NCBI GenBank assembly: GCA_949825045.1 | Contig: OX463815.1 | Coordinates: forward strand, 27,333,356-27,397,355 | Source of the DNA: Argyresthia goedartella | Lineage: Eukaryota > Arthropoda > Insecta > Lepidoptera > Argyresthiidae | Length of the DNA stretch: 64,000 nt | Reading direction: 5' to 3' | Part shown: one piece after another, positions 21,355 through 31,899 of the stretch | Numbering within the stretch: the stretch's first letter is position 1 | Layout of the letters: each line of letters begins with the position of its first letter | Notes under the pieces: model-generated | Told to the model about the DNA's origin: nothing | Databases searched by the model: none | What the model saw: the letters and a program-made list of their open reading frames with translations, nothing else | Position numbers and translations under genes: made by a program

Positions 21355-22931
21355 CTAGTGGTGGTAGTAAGCGGGGGCGGCAGCGTAGACCGGGGCGGCC
21401 TTGAGCACGTGGGCGGGCCCGTGAGTAGGGGCAGTGTTGTGCACCACCGCGTTGAAGCCGCTGTGGTCATCGGCGGTGTACTCCACGGTCCTGATGGAGC
21501 CGTCGGCCTCGTGGAACGAGTACGAGCCCTTCACCACGTCGCCGTCGCGGGACTCTTGCTGGGACTTGTTGTCACCGGTGTGGCCGTCGACGACCGAATA
21601 TGTGTACTCGTACTTGGGGTGCGCCTGCAACAAGAAACATTCCACTCAGCGAGAGAACTCTAACTCGATAGACTGTGTAAACACACTCCATATCAGACGA
21701 GGGGAGACAGGAAGTGCAACAAACGGTTAAATTAAAGCCACGATGGGCTACATGTGCCACATGAGAGCACACCAGCGAAGGTTTTCGGTTTCAGCTACTT
21801 CTACGGAAGTAGCTGAAACCGAATTTAGACAAGACCATGATGATGATATGAATAAGGGGATAAACTTGCATCATATTCCTCCTCGTGGTGAGCAGATACC
21901 AGCTTGGCGACGGGGGCTGCGTAGTGGACGGGGGCGGTGGCGTAGTGAGCTGGAGCAGCGTGGTAGGCAACCGGGGCAGGGGCGGCGTGGTATATAGGGG
22001 CGGCTACAGCCAGCTTGGCGATAGGGGCGGCATGATACACGGGGGCAGCATGAGCCTGGTCGTGATGCACGATGCTTTGTGAGGAGACGGCGGCGGCGGA
22101 GGAGTAGTGGTGGGGCTCAGGCAGCAGACCTGCAGCCGACACCGCCAGCACGGCGCTCAGGGCAAGGATCTATAAAATATTGAGTCTCATTAGACAATGC
22201 TCTACTAGTGCGAATGACGTTTGCAAACTATAAATCATATCTGAGGACTGAGCCCTACTCGAAGGTTGGTTGGTGGAGTCGGTCGCGCCGATAACAAATC
22301 ATCAGACTGCACATCACTAATCCTAATCTGTTATAACTACGTGTAGGCTGAATAATTCAATACCTGTGCCAGGTGACAAAAATATTGCGTGCTTGCTTGT
22401 TCAAGTCAGGACGATGTATTTGGATACGACGCATTGAACGAAGCTTTTTGGTTAGGCTTCTCCCTCCAACACACTTAATACTGAAACTTGATGCTAGGGC
22501 GAGAACCTCACAGCAATGATAATGACTTGTTCAATTGTCCTTAGAATTTCTGCCTTATTATTATTGATATAAAAAGTTAACCGTATCCCGACAATTTGCA
22601 ATGAATATGTTTTTGTCATTGGAATTTCTGCCTTATTTTCATTGTCATAAAGTAAAATTACCGACCTCAATGTGCGGAAAAGATGAAAGCATGTAAACTC
22701 TTCAAAACGCGATTGCCCGTTATATCGATTTTTGCCCCCAAAAACCCCTTTATTAATTAATTATAATGCTAATTTAAGCACTCAAAACATATATAGTTAC
22801 AAATATTCCTCGTTTATAGTATAAGAGGCTCGGCCATGGCCTACGGCCTACGGCCTCGCACCTACAGTGATAATATTGTAGAGAGTATTTCTCTATTCGT
22901 TCACTTCACTTCCACTTACTTTGGAGAACAT
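21355..22931 (-). CDS. RR-2 cuticular protein, gene 3 (tandem unit B)
   Basis: Exons on the minus strand: 22931-22920, 22169-21870 and 21624-21355; 193 residues. It has the same signal peptide as gene 2, the A/P/H/Y repeat region, HHEEEYD at the junction and the RR-2 domain. One change in a normally conserved position is [10 protein letters not shown], Val in place of Ala. Intron 2 has the GC donor (GCAAGT) and contains a perfect inverted repeat at 21784-21823. A polyadenylation signal AATAAA is at 21290-21285 on the minus strand. The reading frame and splice sites are intact, so expression is expected in cuticle-forming epidermis. Its 5' region is nearly the same as that of gene 2, and its intron 2 is closer to gene 4. 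Confidence 0.92.
21784..21823. repeat. Inverted repeat in intron 2 of gene 3
   Basis: Arms of 18 bases, TTCGGTTTCAGCTACTTC and its exact complement, around a TACG loop. Genes 1, 2 and 5 have a single-copy form at the same place. Gene 4 has the same hairpin with one end mismatch. Confidence 0.9.
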
Positions 22932-22992
22932 TGCGTTGTTTTCTCTGTTGATACTGAACAGTGAATGATATACTAAAATTTTGTGGCACTGG

Positions 22993-23039
22993 TTTTATAC
23001 TAACAGGTTCTTCTACTTATTCCATGACAGCCGACCTTG
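22993..23039 (-). promoter_or_regulatory. Core promoter of gene 3
   Basis: Minus-strand TATAAAA at 22999-22993 and a CAAGGTC core at 23039-23033, same spacing as gene 2. Confidence 0.65.
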
Positions 23040-24803
23040 CCCCGGGTCAAAAGCTTCCAAAGCGAGCTTACATTTGCCGCCTTGCTTCGAGGCTCCGCTT
23101 TATTTGCATGTGACTTTGCTTTCGATTGTTCTTTCTAGAGACATCTCTTAAGATTCACTTTGGACTGTATTTGTATCATATTATTATGCGCTTTAGATAC
23201 AATTGAACGTTATCATTTTTGTTAGTATCATGTCTTTACTCCATACAGTATGTTTGATCCAAGACTGAGATGTGAGTATTTATTCTTTTGTTTACTATAA
23301 AAACATTTCTTTTTACCCAACTGCAGCAAAGCGGAAAATAGTAGTGATATGTGTTTGACTTGTATGTACATTTGTGTGTATGTATCTATGTTCTTGTGTC
23401 CTCTCGTATCTACTCAACAGCTCAACAGATTTAAAAAAATGTAATGTCATTAGATTCGTATGGATAGCACGAGTGTTACTGGGTACATCAAAAAAGAAAA
23501 TGCCGGATTTTATGGGCTTTAATGTGCCGGAAAAAAAAATCTAGACCCTCAATTGGTAAATGCAGGCGGGACCAATAACATGGGTTGCACTTGCATAGAA
23601 CTTTATTCATTTTAAATCAACCTCTCAGATCCTGGATGTAATATATATGTAGTATGTATTGCGTCAGGGGTTAACTAAATAAAAACATTGTTTGAATGAG
23701 CTTTCGAGGCTTACATCGTGTAATGATATTGTATTCTCACATTTATGTAACCTTACATTAAAAAATAAAAGACGATACTGTGAAGAAGGTACTAACTTTA
23801 TTGGTGAAAGTATAATAAAATAAATTCTAAAGCACTACAAATAACATTCACTGACTATTTACATGGTAATTAACATTGTCAACTGAACATTACATGTAAT
23901 GATTTTAGGTTGTTGTACTGGAAGCATTTTAGTTATTGGTACATTTTCCTACTCGTTTTCAGTTTTTTTTAATATCGCGTTTAAATTTCCTGTGAAGGTT
24001 TCCGCTGATTGCCTAAATAGAAATAACTCCTTTTGTTCTAGGTCAAGAAATGATTTTAGGAAGCGGAATGGCCTACAGAGCTGAGACGAAAAAAAATGGC
24101 CAAGTGCGGGTCGGACTTACGGACAATGGGTTCCGTAAAAAATGTAGAATATAAACCAAATAAAAATAATTAGAAAGGTACTCGTAGGTAAGGTAAAGGT
24201 AGGTTTGATGAAAAATAGTACATTTCGTATGTTTTAACTGTCTGTCTTGAAAGTTTCGCAATAAAGTTGCTGTGACATACAGAGGAAACGTCAGACTTGA
24301 CAAAACTATAATGGTTCCTTGTTTCCTTACGGAACCCTAAAAATGGCAAAAATAGTCATGTCTGTTATATGAGAGCCAATCTTAAATATTTATTTTATTT
24401 TAAGTTCATTATTTATTTTTAAAGTTTTAGTTTATTTACATCTATATACAATATAAACCAATATTCTGTGAATATTTCAAGCGTGTACCTGTTGCCGTTA
24501 GCATTATGGAGCCAAAAAGAACAAAAAAAAACACGTTTGTTGTATGGGAGCCCCCTACAATAAACTTTTTTTTATAATAGCGAATTGTGAAAAATTGGGG
24601 AAAGGTCACCACAGATAAAATATTCCTGTGCTACTTTTACCAATGTGTAAAAATAATCGAATCAAATATTACAATGGTATTGGATCTCATTATTCATTAT
24701 ATCACAATAACAGTCATCGATAGTTTTGATTTCAGTAAAACATATAATTTATTGTGACATTTTTGTTTAAATATTACGAAAAATTAATAAATGTTCATAT
24801 AAC

Positions 24804-25477
24804 CTCTATACTGTCAAACCCAAAAATGCAAAATGGCCGCGTCTGTCACGGGGTCGCACGCGAACTCCGCCCGCTAACGTCCCGTTTCATTAAAATGACG
24901 ATATCTCTATTTTTTCTATGGGAGCTCTCTAAGAAAGTTATATCGTTGGAATGGCTTTTAAATAAGCTACCGGATAAAAAAGAATAGTCCAGTTTTGCCT
25001 AGCAATATATTTTAATTTTAATTTTAAATCTAATTTTATTTTTTTTTATTTTTTTTTTCCAATTATTGTAGAAAAAAATGAAAAATGGAAAAAATATAGC
25101 ATGTTTGTAGTTTATTTACATCTAAATACGTTATCGCACATAAATAAATAACAATAACATGCCTCCCCATACAATAATCCTGGAAAGCAATCACCACAAC
25201 CACACCACCACTCAATAAGCGCTGGCACGTGACTGACGGCGCGATATTTCATTGCCTCAGTCAACCACTAATGCTTGCTTTAGAGTAGAAACAAAGGATG
25301 TTATGCCTTTCTCCTTCTTTCGGCAACGTTTAGTGGAAGTTTGAGCAAGATAGACAAACGCTTTGATTAAATAACGGTCCTTATTTACCGCCTTTTACGC
25401 ATCGGTCAAAATGTGTCCGCGTGACAGACTGGGGTATTTTGCATCGGTCAAAATGTGTCCGCGTGACAGTCTAGCGG
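24804..25477. mobile_element. 674-bp inverted-repeat insertion with ATAAC target duplication
   Basis: Unit A runs without a break through this point (CATATAACGTTG at about 19012), whereas unit B has 674 extra bases bounded by ATAAC at 24799-24803 and 25478-25482, a 5-bp target-site duplication. The ends are imperfectly inverted (CTATACTGTCA at left, TGACAGTCTAG at right). Near the right end a segment of about 29 bases (GCATCGGTCAAAATGTGTCC and on) is directly repeated at about 25398 and 25441. No transposase is encoded, so it is a non-autonomous element of unknown superfamily. Confidence 0.75.
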
Positions 25478-25905
25478 ATAACGTTGTTAAAGTTAAAATT
25501 TTAAACATGTTTATGTTTTTTATTTTATTTTTTATGGTTTTTTACCATAGATTATTTTAACAAGATCTGTGTTCAATTGGCACATTGCGTAAATGCTACT
25601 TGGCAATGAATAAATTAAAAAAGTAGCTTAAACAGAACGGATGTAGCATTTTCGTCGCGGAGCAAAACTTACTTTTCCGAATGATAGGTGTGAAACATTA
25701 ATTTCATTTGCAACCAAATGTTTCTTGGGGAAAGTTATTCATAATAACGGTACTATCATTCCCCAAAATATGGTCAGCTAATTAAATGTCACCCTGTATA
25801 ACTAAATATTCTGTGAACATTTAAAGCGTCTACGTGTTGCCCTTATCAATATCGCGCAGAAACGAGCAAAAAATCACTTTTGTTGTATGAGAGCCCCTTA
25901 CATAT

Positions 25906-27034
25906 TGTAGTGTTATGCTACTTACATGTAATTTTCCTTGCTGCTGCTGCTTGATGCTTGCTGAGCTGTACAGCTTATTATTTGTCATCACCTTTATTTT
26001 CATAGGACCCTGTAACGTTTTAAACCATAAGAACACATTAACAAATCATTTTCGCTCTGCATTTTCTTGCTATCAGCACTTCTAAATCGATAGCGAAGGG
26101 GCTTACCTTTGGTGACCTTGTATTTGGCTTTCTCCGAAACTCTGCAATCTCGGGCTTCGTGCGCGCTGGTGCGCTACCCTTTTTCCTTTCGCTGTTATGT
26201 AATTTTGGCTATGTGAACTTGTTAAATTTTATATTACGAGCCTGAAAACAAACTTTGACATTTGTTGACGTCTTTGTTTATCTGGTTGTTTTGGCAATGT
26301 CCATTAAAACTCGTTAGCGGTCTGATAGGTTTGCTTCAATACTTTTACAAAAATACTTTTTCTCTCTTGGCCACTCACAAAAATTACGTTTAATTTAAAT
26401 AATTTTTAGAACTCTCCAAAAAGGGTATAAAAGCGGAACATTTCTGAAATTCTGGAGTCTCACGTCAGCCTCTGAACTAGAAGTATCACTTAAAGGCCTT
26501 ATCCCGGGGTCGCACTACTCCGGGATCCTGCGAGCCTTCAAACTCCCTCAAACCTTCAAACAACGGGATCCTGCGAGCCTTCAAACTCCCTCAAACCTTC
26601 AAACAATCCTTCAAACAACGGGATCCTGGGAGCCTTCAAACTCCCTCACACCTTCAAACAATCCTTCAAACAACGGGATTCTGCGAGCCGCGCCTACGCC
26701 GCGATCCTGCGAGCTGTCCCTACAAAGGGATCCTGGGAGCCGTAACTACAAATACGCCGCTACCGTTCCTACAACGACGATTTCAACATCTACAACAACA
26801 AATACACCTGCATCCTGGTCACCACCCCACCGGTCTCTTACTCTTCGTGTCCTCCGCTTCCTTTTTTATACTTAATTTGTCTTTTATAAAACTTGTTCTC
26901 ATTTCATCCATCCTCATCTCATCATATCATTTTTTTATCTTCTTAATTGTAAATAACTAATAAACTGTTGCTACTAAATTTTATTCTGGTTGTTTTCTGT
27001 TAGGTTCTGGTTAGGTTCGTATCGTTACACGACA
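25906..27034 (+). repeat. 5' LTR of the gypsy element
   Basis: 1129 bp. Contains TATAAAAG at 26425-26432, a direct-repeat block (GGGATCCTGCGAGCCTTCAA units) at about 26517-26690, AATAAA near 26959, and ends CGTTACACGACA just before the primer-binding site. By eye it differs from the 3' LTR mainly by a few substitutions and one 12-base repeat-length change. Confidence 0.92.
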
Positions 27035-27037
27035 TTT

Positions 27038-27049
27038 TGGCGCCCAACG
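27038..27049 (+). other. Primer-binding site
   Basis: TGGCGCCCAACG three bases after the 5' LTR end. It would pair with a tRNA 3' end to start minus-strand DNA synthesis; which tRNA was not determined. Confidence 0.75.
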
Positions 27050-27289
27050 TAAAAGTTCTTCTCCACTCTTCACCTTTTCTGCGTCTTGTCTCTTTCCCTT
27101 TGATTTGCTTTCTCTTTCACTCTTAAATCTTTATCTATTCATCCTTTTCACATTTTCCAAATTCTAAAACAAAACTTCATCTAGTTTTTCAACTCATCTG
27201 GATTATATTTAGGCCTACATTTAACTTACATTACTACACTTCACTTCACTTCACTTTTATAACACTTGACTCTACACTTAACTATAACA

Positions 27290-28681
27290 ATGGAAAGGGT
27301 TATTAAGTACGAATTCCTTAACAAGGCCGAGCTCGAATACGAAGTAAAGATTAGATATGAGGAACCAGCTAATACTGTTTTGCTTCTTAAAAAACAGGTT
27401 TTGCGTTTAGTTGCGAATTCTCACCTCGAAGATATTCTGACTTCTCCAGTTCCGATTGAGGATGACTTGTCTCAAATTGGTTCTACTCTGACTTACCTGG
27501 ATTGTAAAATTGAAAAATTTTTACAAGGTGAAACCAAATATTTACGATTAGTAGAAACTTTTATTAATCATGTTTTTTACAGATTGGAGCGAATAGATAC
27601 GGACTTATATCCAGACTCTAAAGCTAGTTTCGATACTTTGAAGTTGAAATTTGACGATATTTCTAAACAGTTCGGATCCTTGGCTCCACCTTCAACTGCA
27701 AATCACTCTCCATCACTGGACCTTCCTGCTGAACCGACTGTCATGGAACCCCCTCTTGTTTCTCAAACTTCTGTCCAGACCCATACCCCGTATCCTCCAC
27801 CACCACCTCAATCTTTCCCTCCAACTAACGTCTTCAAAGATCTGAAAAGACACACCATCAATGGTAAAAACTGTCCAAGATCCTTTCTTCAAAAACTTGA
27901 AGAATATAGCTTAGCTCGTGGCTTGTCCAGGGACTTATTGATTTCTCAGGCGTTCGAAATTTTCACCGACAATGCCCTTCATTGGTTCAGATTAAAATAT
28001 AATCAGAATCCAAACTTAACTTGGAACGAACTTTCTCCTTTACTAATCAAAGACTTTGGTGGTTTTGATTATGATCATAAACTTCTAGAAGCGATTAGGA
28101 ATCGTACTCAAGGTCGTGATGAACCTATCGTCATCTTTATATCCATCATGTCTGGAATGTTCGCTCGCCTTTCAAAAAGACTTTCTGAAACAGAACAATT
28201 GGAGATTATTTTGAGAAATATTCGCCCATGCTATTCAGTCTTCGTAGCTCTAAAAGACATTGACTCTATCGATTCTCTTCTGGCCACTTGCCAAAACTAC
28301 GAAAAGTTCCTAGACAGAGATAAACAATTTAAAGAACCAAATTTGCAACAAAGTCCTCATGTTTCTGAATTCAACTACAAGCATTCTACTTCAAGTTCAG
28401 TTGACTCTCAAAACTCTTCTAATAACTCACGACCTTCTCCTCCCTTCATAAATAAATTCACTCCTACCTACAAATACCCTTCTAGACAAGTTAATAGTCT
28501 CTCTCAAACTGCAGCTCCCCAAGAAAGTTCTTTTTGCGTTCGTTGTCGTAAACTAGGCCATACTTTGAACAGTTGCACTCAACCACGATTCGTGATTTGT
28601 TTAAAATGTGGTCTTAAGGGTTTTAAAACTGCAGAGTGCCCTACTTGTTCTCCCAAACCTAATACTAGTTCAAAAAACTAA
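27290..28681 (+). CDS. gag: Gag polyprotein of the gypsy element
   Basis: ATG at 27290 (MERVIKYEFLNKAELEYEVK) starts a 463-residue protein; no ATG lies upstream in frame. After an N-terminal helical region and a Pro-rich linker (about residues 150-185), a retrotransposon capsid domain runs over about residues 190-350 (NGKNCPRSFLQKLEEY, ALHWFRLKYN, RNRTQGRDEPIV). Near the C-terminus is a CCHC zinc knuckle (CVRCRKLGHTLNSC) and a second one in which His is replaced by Phe (CLKCGLKGFKTAEC). The last codons TCA AAA AAC TAA form a -1 slippery heptamer directly before the stop. The frame is intact. The protein would form the virus-like particle. Confidence 0.92.
   Translation: MERVIKYEFLNKAELEYEVKIRYEEPANTVLLLKKQVLRLVANSHLEDILTSPVPIEDDLSQIGSTLTYLDCKIEKFLQGETKYLRLVETFINHVFYRLERIDTDLYPDSKASFDTLKLKFDDISKQFGSLAPPSTANHSPSLDLPAEPTVMEPPLVSQTSVQTHTPYPPPPPQSFPPTNVFKDLKRHTINGKNCPRSFLQKLEEYSLARGLSRDLLISQAFEIFTDNALHWFRLKYNQNPNLTWNELSPLLIKDFGGFDYDHKLLEAIRNRTQGRDEPIVIFISIMSGMFARLSKRLSETEQLEIILRNIRPCYSVFVALKDIDSIDSLLATCQNYEKFLDRDKQFKEPNLQQSPHVSEFNYKHSTSSSVDSQNSSNNSRPSPPFINKFTPTYKYPSRQVNSLSQTAAPQESSFCVRCRKLGHTLNSCTQPRFVICLKCGLKGFKTAECPTCSPKPNTSSKN
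28672..28678 (+). promoter_or_regulatory. A-AAA-AAC slippery heptamer for -1 frameshifting
   Basis: In the gag frame the codons are TCA AAA AAC TAA, exactly the X-XXY-YYZ arrangement. A slip of -1 enters the protease frame, which is open from here through 29379. No attempt was made to fold a downstream stimulatory structure. Confidence 0.8.
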
Positions 28682-29379
28682 CTGCTGACTTGAAGAGTAA
28701 CTCAAATTTTGATAAGGACGAGTGGACTAATTGGATCAAAACAATTCAAAACTTCTTTGCTTGCTACAAAATCTCTCCTACACTCTACTCCAAAGAACAA
28801 GATCTTAATCGTCCATTCGTTAATGTCAAAATTTATAACTTAACTTTATCTGGTTTACTAGATTCTGGCAGCTCAGTAACTATTCTGGGTAATAATTCTC
28901 ATTTGGAAATTCTTAAACTGGGCTGCAAACTTTTCAAGTCAGATATTATTACTGTCTCTACTGCTAATAATCAAAAAATTAATTCCTTGGGTTATTTTGA
29001 CTTACCTGTCCATTTCAATAACGAAACTCACTTGATTAAAGCTTATGTTTTCCCTGAAATATTCCCTTCTCTAATACTAGGTATCGACTTTTGGAGAAAA
29101 TTTAATCTTCTACCTAGTGTTTTAACTTCTCTTATTTTTACAGATCCTAAATGCTTTGCTATCGACACTAAAGATATTAAAGTTTTACCTTATGAGCATT
29201 TAACTCCTAATCAAAAGAACATCGCTAATGACATCATCCAACGCTTCAAGACAATCTCTTTTGAAGAAAAAGGTGTTCTGGGAAACACACACTTAATCAC
29301 CCACAAGATTGACACTGATGATTCTCTTCCGATCAAACAAAGATGCTACAGACTGTCTCCTGAAAAAAAAAGGCTTTAA
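28679..29379 (+). pseudogene. pol: Pol segment 1: aspartic protease and start of RT
   Basis: This frame is entered by -1 shift from gag. The retropepsin-type active site is LLDSGSSVTILG, followed by VFPEIFPSLILGIDFWRKF, the flap-to-helix end (LILGIDF). The frame then runs into the RT N-terminal linker (RCYRLSPE) and stops just after a run of nine A at 29363-29371. Reading one base back at the A-run would continue into segment 2. Either a one-base loss in the run or a second slip accounts for this, and in the first case pol is broken. Confidence in the protease is high, and in the cause of the break low. Confidence 0.85.
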
Positions 29380-29878
29380 TTAATGAAGTTGACAAGATGC
29401 TGGGATGGAACGTCATTGAACAATGCGAAAGTCCATGGTTATCTCCAGTCCTCATCACTCCAAAGAAGAATGGGGAATGGCGTTTCTGCGTAGATAGCAG
29501 GAAGCTTAACTCAGTTACACGTCGTGATGCTTATAGTCTGCCTCTAATAAGCGAAATTTTGGACAACCTGAGAAATGCCAAACACTTATCAAGCATCGAC
29601 ATTGCGAAAGCATTTTGGGAGATTCCCTTGAATACTGCTGATAGAGATAAGACAGCATTTTATGTTCCTGGAAGAGGTATGTTCAGATTCAAAGTAATGC
29701 CTTTTGGTCTCACTAACTCACCTGCAACTCAACAAAGATTAATGGATACGCTATTTACTCCTGAATTTGAGAACAAGGTATTTTGCTATCTGGATGACAT
29801 CATTATTATTAGCGAGACTTTTGAAGAGCACATATCGCTTCTCATGAAAGTTCTGGAAAACTTTCATATGCTAATCTG
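29379..29878 (+). pseudogene. pol: Pol segment 2: reverse transcriptase fingers and palm
   Basis: Contains the gypsy-type RT order: SPWLSPVLITPKKNGEWRFC, DSRKLNSVTRRDAYSLPLI, SSIDIAKAFWEIPL, RFKVMPFGLTNSPATQQRLM and the catalytic CYLDDIIIIS. The frame stops at 29878, a few codons past the catalytic box. Small deletions around 29865-29885 shift reading to the third segment. The catalytic residues are intact. Confidence 0.88.
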
Positions 29879-29879
29879 A

Positions 29880-31899
29880 CTTTGAAAAGAGTCAATTCTT
29901 CAGGAAAGAACTGAAATACCTTGGTTTTCTAGTGGACGAGTATGGTCTACGTGCTGATCCAGATAAAATAAAGGCTATTCTAGAATATCCTGTACCTACT
30001 TGCAGAAAAGAAGTTCGAAGATTCATAGGCACTTGCAGCTGGTTTAGAAGATTCATTCCAAACTTCAGCACTATTGCCTCCCCACTCAACCAACTAACCT
30101 GTTCCGGAAAGAACGCTCCTAAATTTTTATGGAATTCTAGGGCTGCAGCTGCTTTCCAGAAAGTTAATGAAGCTTTGGTAACTGCTCCTGTCCTTGCTTG
30201 CCCTAACTTCGAACTACCCTTCTCTGTACATTGTGATGCATCAAATTATGGCATAGGAGCAATGCTTACTCAACATCAAGATGACAAAGAAGTCGTGATT
30301 GCTTACATGAGTAAAGCACTAAATAAAAATCAACAAAACTACTCAACTACTGAAAGAGAAACATTAGCTGTAATAACTGCGCTAGAACATTGGAGATGTT
30401 ACCTAGACAATGGTAAGGAATTTACAATATATACTGACCACGCTGCACTTAAATGGTTTCAGAACTTATCGAATCCATCTGGAAGACTTGCTCGCTGGAC
30501 TCTACGCTTATCATGTTTTAATTTTGTCCTGAAACATAAAAAAGGAAAGGATAACGTTGTTCCTGACTTATTATCAAGACATAAGAATAAAGAACGTCCT
30601 GATATACGAGAAACTTCACCTCAAGGTGTACATCCTATTACGATTGAAGAACCACCTGATCGTGAACTTGAACACTACAACAAGATTTTTCTCGGATGCT
30701 CCAACAACCCAGACGCATATCCCAACTACACTATCAGGGATAACAAACTTTACCGCTGCATCCATTCTCCCGATCGTCTAAACGACGACTTTATTTGGAA
30801 AGAAGTTCCACTGCCACAAGATAGACATGCACTTATTGAAGTTAGCCATGGTTCCCCTTCAGAACTCCACCTTGGTATCTTCAAAACATTCAAGAAAATA
30901 TCTTTAAAATACTATTGGCCCGGTATGTTTAAGGACATTGCCAATTTAATCTCGACATGTGAAACCTGCTTAACCTACAAACACCCTAATCATTCTCCCT
31001 ATGGTCTTATGGGTAAACCTAAACTTTGCTCCAGACCTTTTCAAACTATATACTTGGATCTTATGGGTCCATTGCCTATGACCCGGAGAAGAAATCAGTA
31101 TATTCTGGTAATTAACTGCAATTTTACTAAATATACTATGATTTTTCCCCTTAAACGGGCTACTTCAGCTAATATCATTAATGTCTTAGAAAATTCAGTG
31201 TTTCTAGTTCATGGCATTCCCCAAACTATAATAATGGACAACGCTGTTCAATTTCAGTCGCGAGAATTCCACTCATTCTTAAATTCTTATAATTTTCCTT
31301 GTATTTTTCACACAGCTTTATATTGTCCTCAGGTTAATCCTACAGAGAAATTTAATAGTACGATTATTACAGCTCTAGCATCCCTAGTAGGAGACGATCA
31401 TAGATCCTGGGACAACCATCTTACTAAGATTCAGTTCGCAATGAACAGCGCTACAAACGTTGCTACTGGCTTTACCCCCAACTTTTTAGTCTTTGGTAGG
31501 GAAACAATACCTTGTGGTTCCTTCTATACTCCAACTCAGAATCTCGAAGAATTGATATTTATGCCTCGTGATATTTACGCGTCTAATGCTGGTCTCCTCT
31601 CATCTATCTTTCACAGAGTTCAAACTAAACTTCACATAGCTCACGCTAAAAATAGCGCTCGCTATGATCTTCGCCGGACTTTTAAAGAATTTAATGTGGG
31701 AAATACTGTTTGGCGTAAAAACCATGTTTTAAGCAATGCTGGCGCATACTTTAATGCTAAACTTGCCCCTAAATTCATTAAGTGTAAAATAATAACCAAA
31801 CTTTCACCATTAGTATACATTTTAGAAGACCCTAATGGAGTTAGAGGCAAGTTATACAACATTGAAACAACGATTAATAACTCTGTTCAAATCATTTAA
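29880..31899 (+). pseudogene. pol: Pol segment 3: RT thumb, RNase H and integrase
   Basis: Begins with the RT connection (FFRKELKYLGFLVDEYGL, then CRKEVRRFIGTCSWFRRFIP). RNase H shows FSVHCDASNYGIGAML, TTERETLAVITALEHWRCYL and TDHAALKW. Integrase has a zinc-binding HHCC (His at SHGSPSELHLG, Cys at STCETC) and a catalytic D-D-E: YLDLMGPLP, MDNAVQF and NPTEKFNST. The usual Gly of the second motif (DNG) is Ala. The C-terminal residues after GKLYNI are probably encoded by the inserted LINE, so the natural end of the integrase is lost. The rest of the frame is open over about 650 codons. Confidence 0.88.

Noticed and set aside
26517..26690. CRISPR-like repeat array
   Set aside because: The repeats are contiguous minisatellite units within an LTR, with no unique spacers, in a eukaryotic context.
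27266..27289. TTG at 27266 as gag start
   Set aside because: The ATG at 27290 is the normal start and directly precedes the conserved-looking protein.
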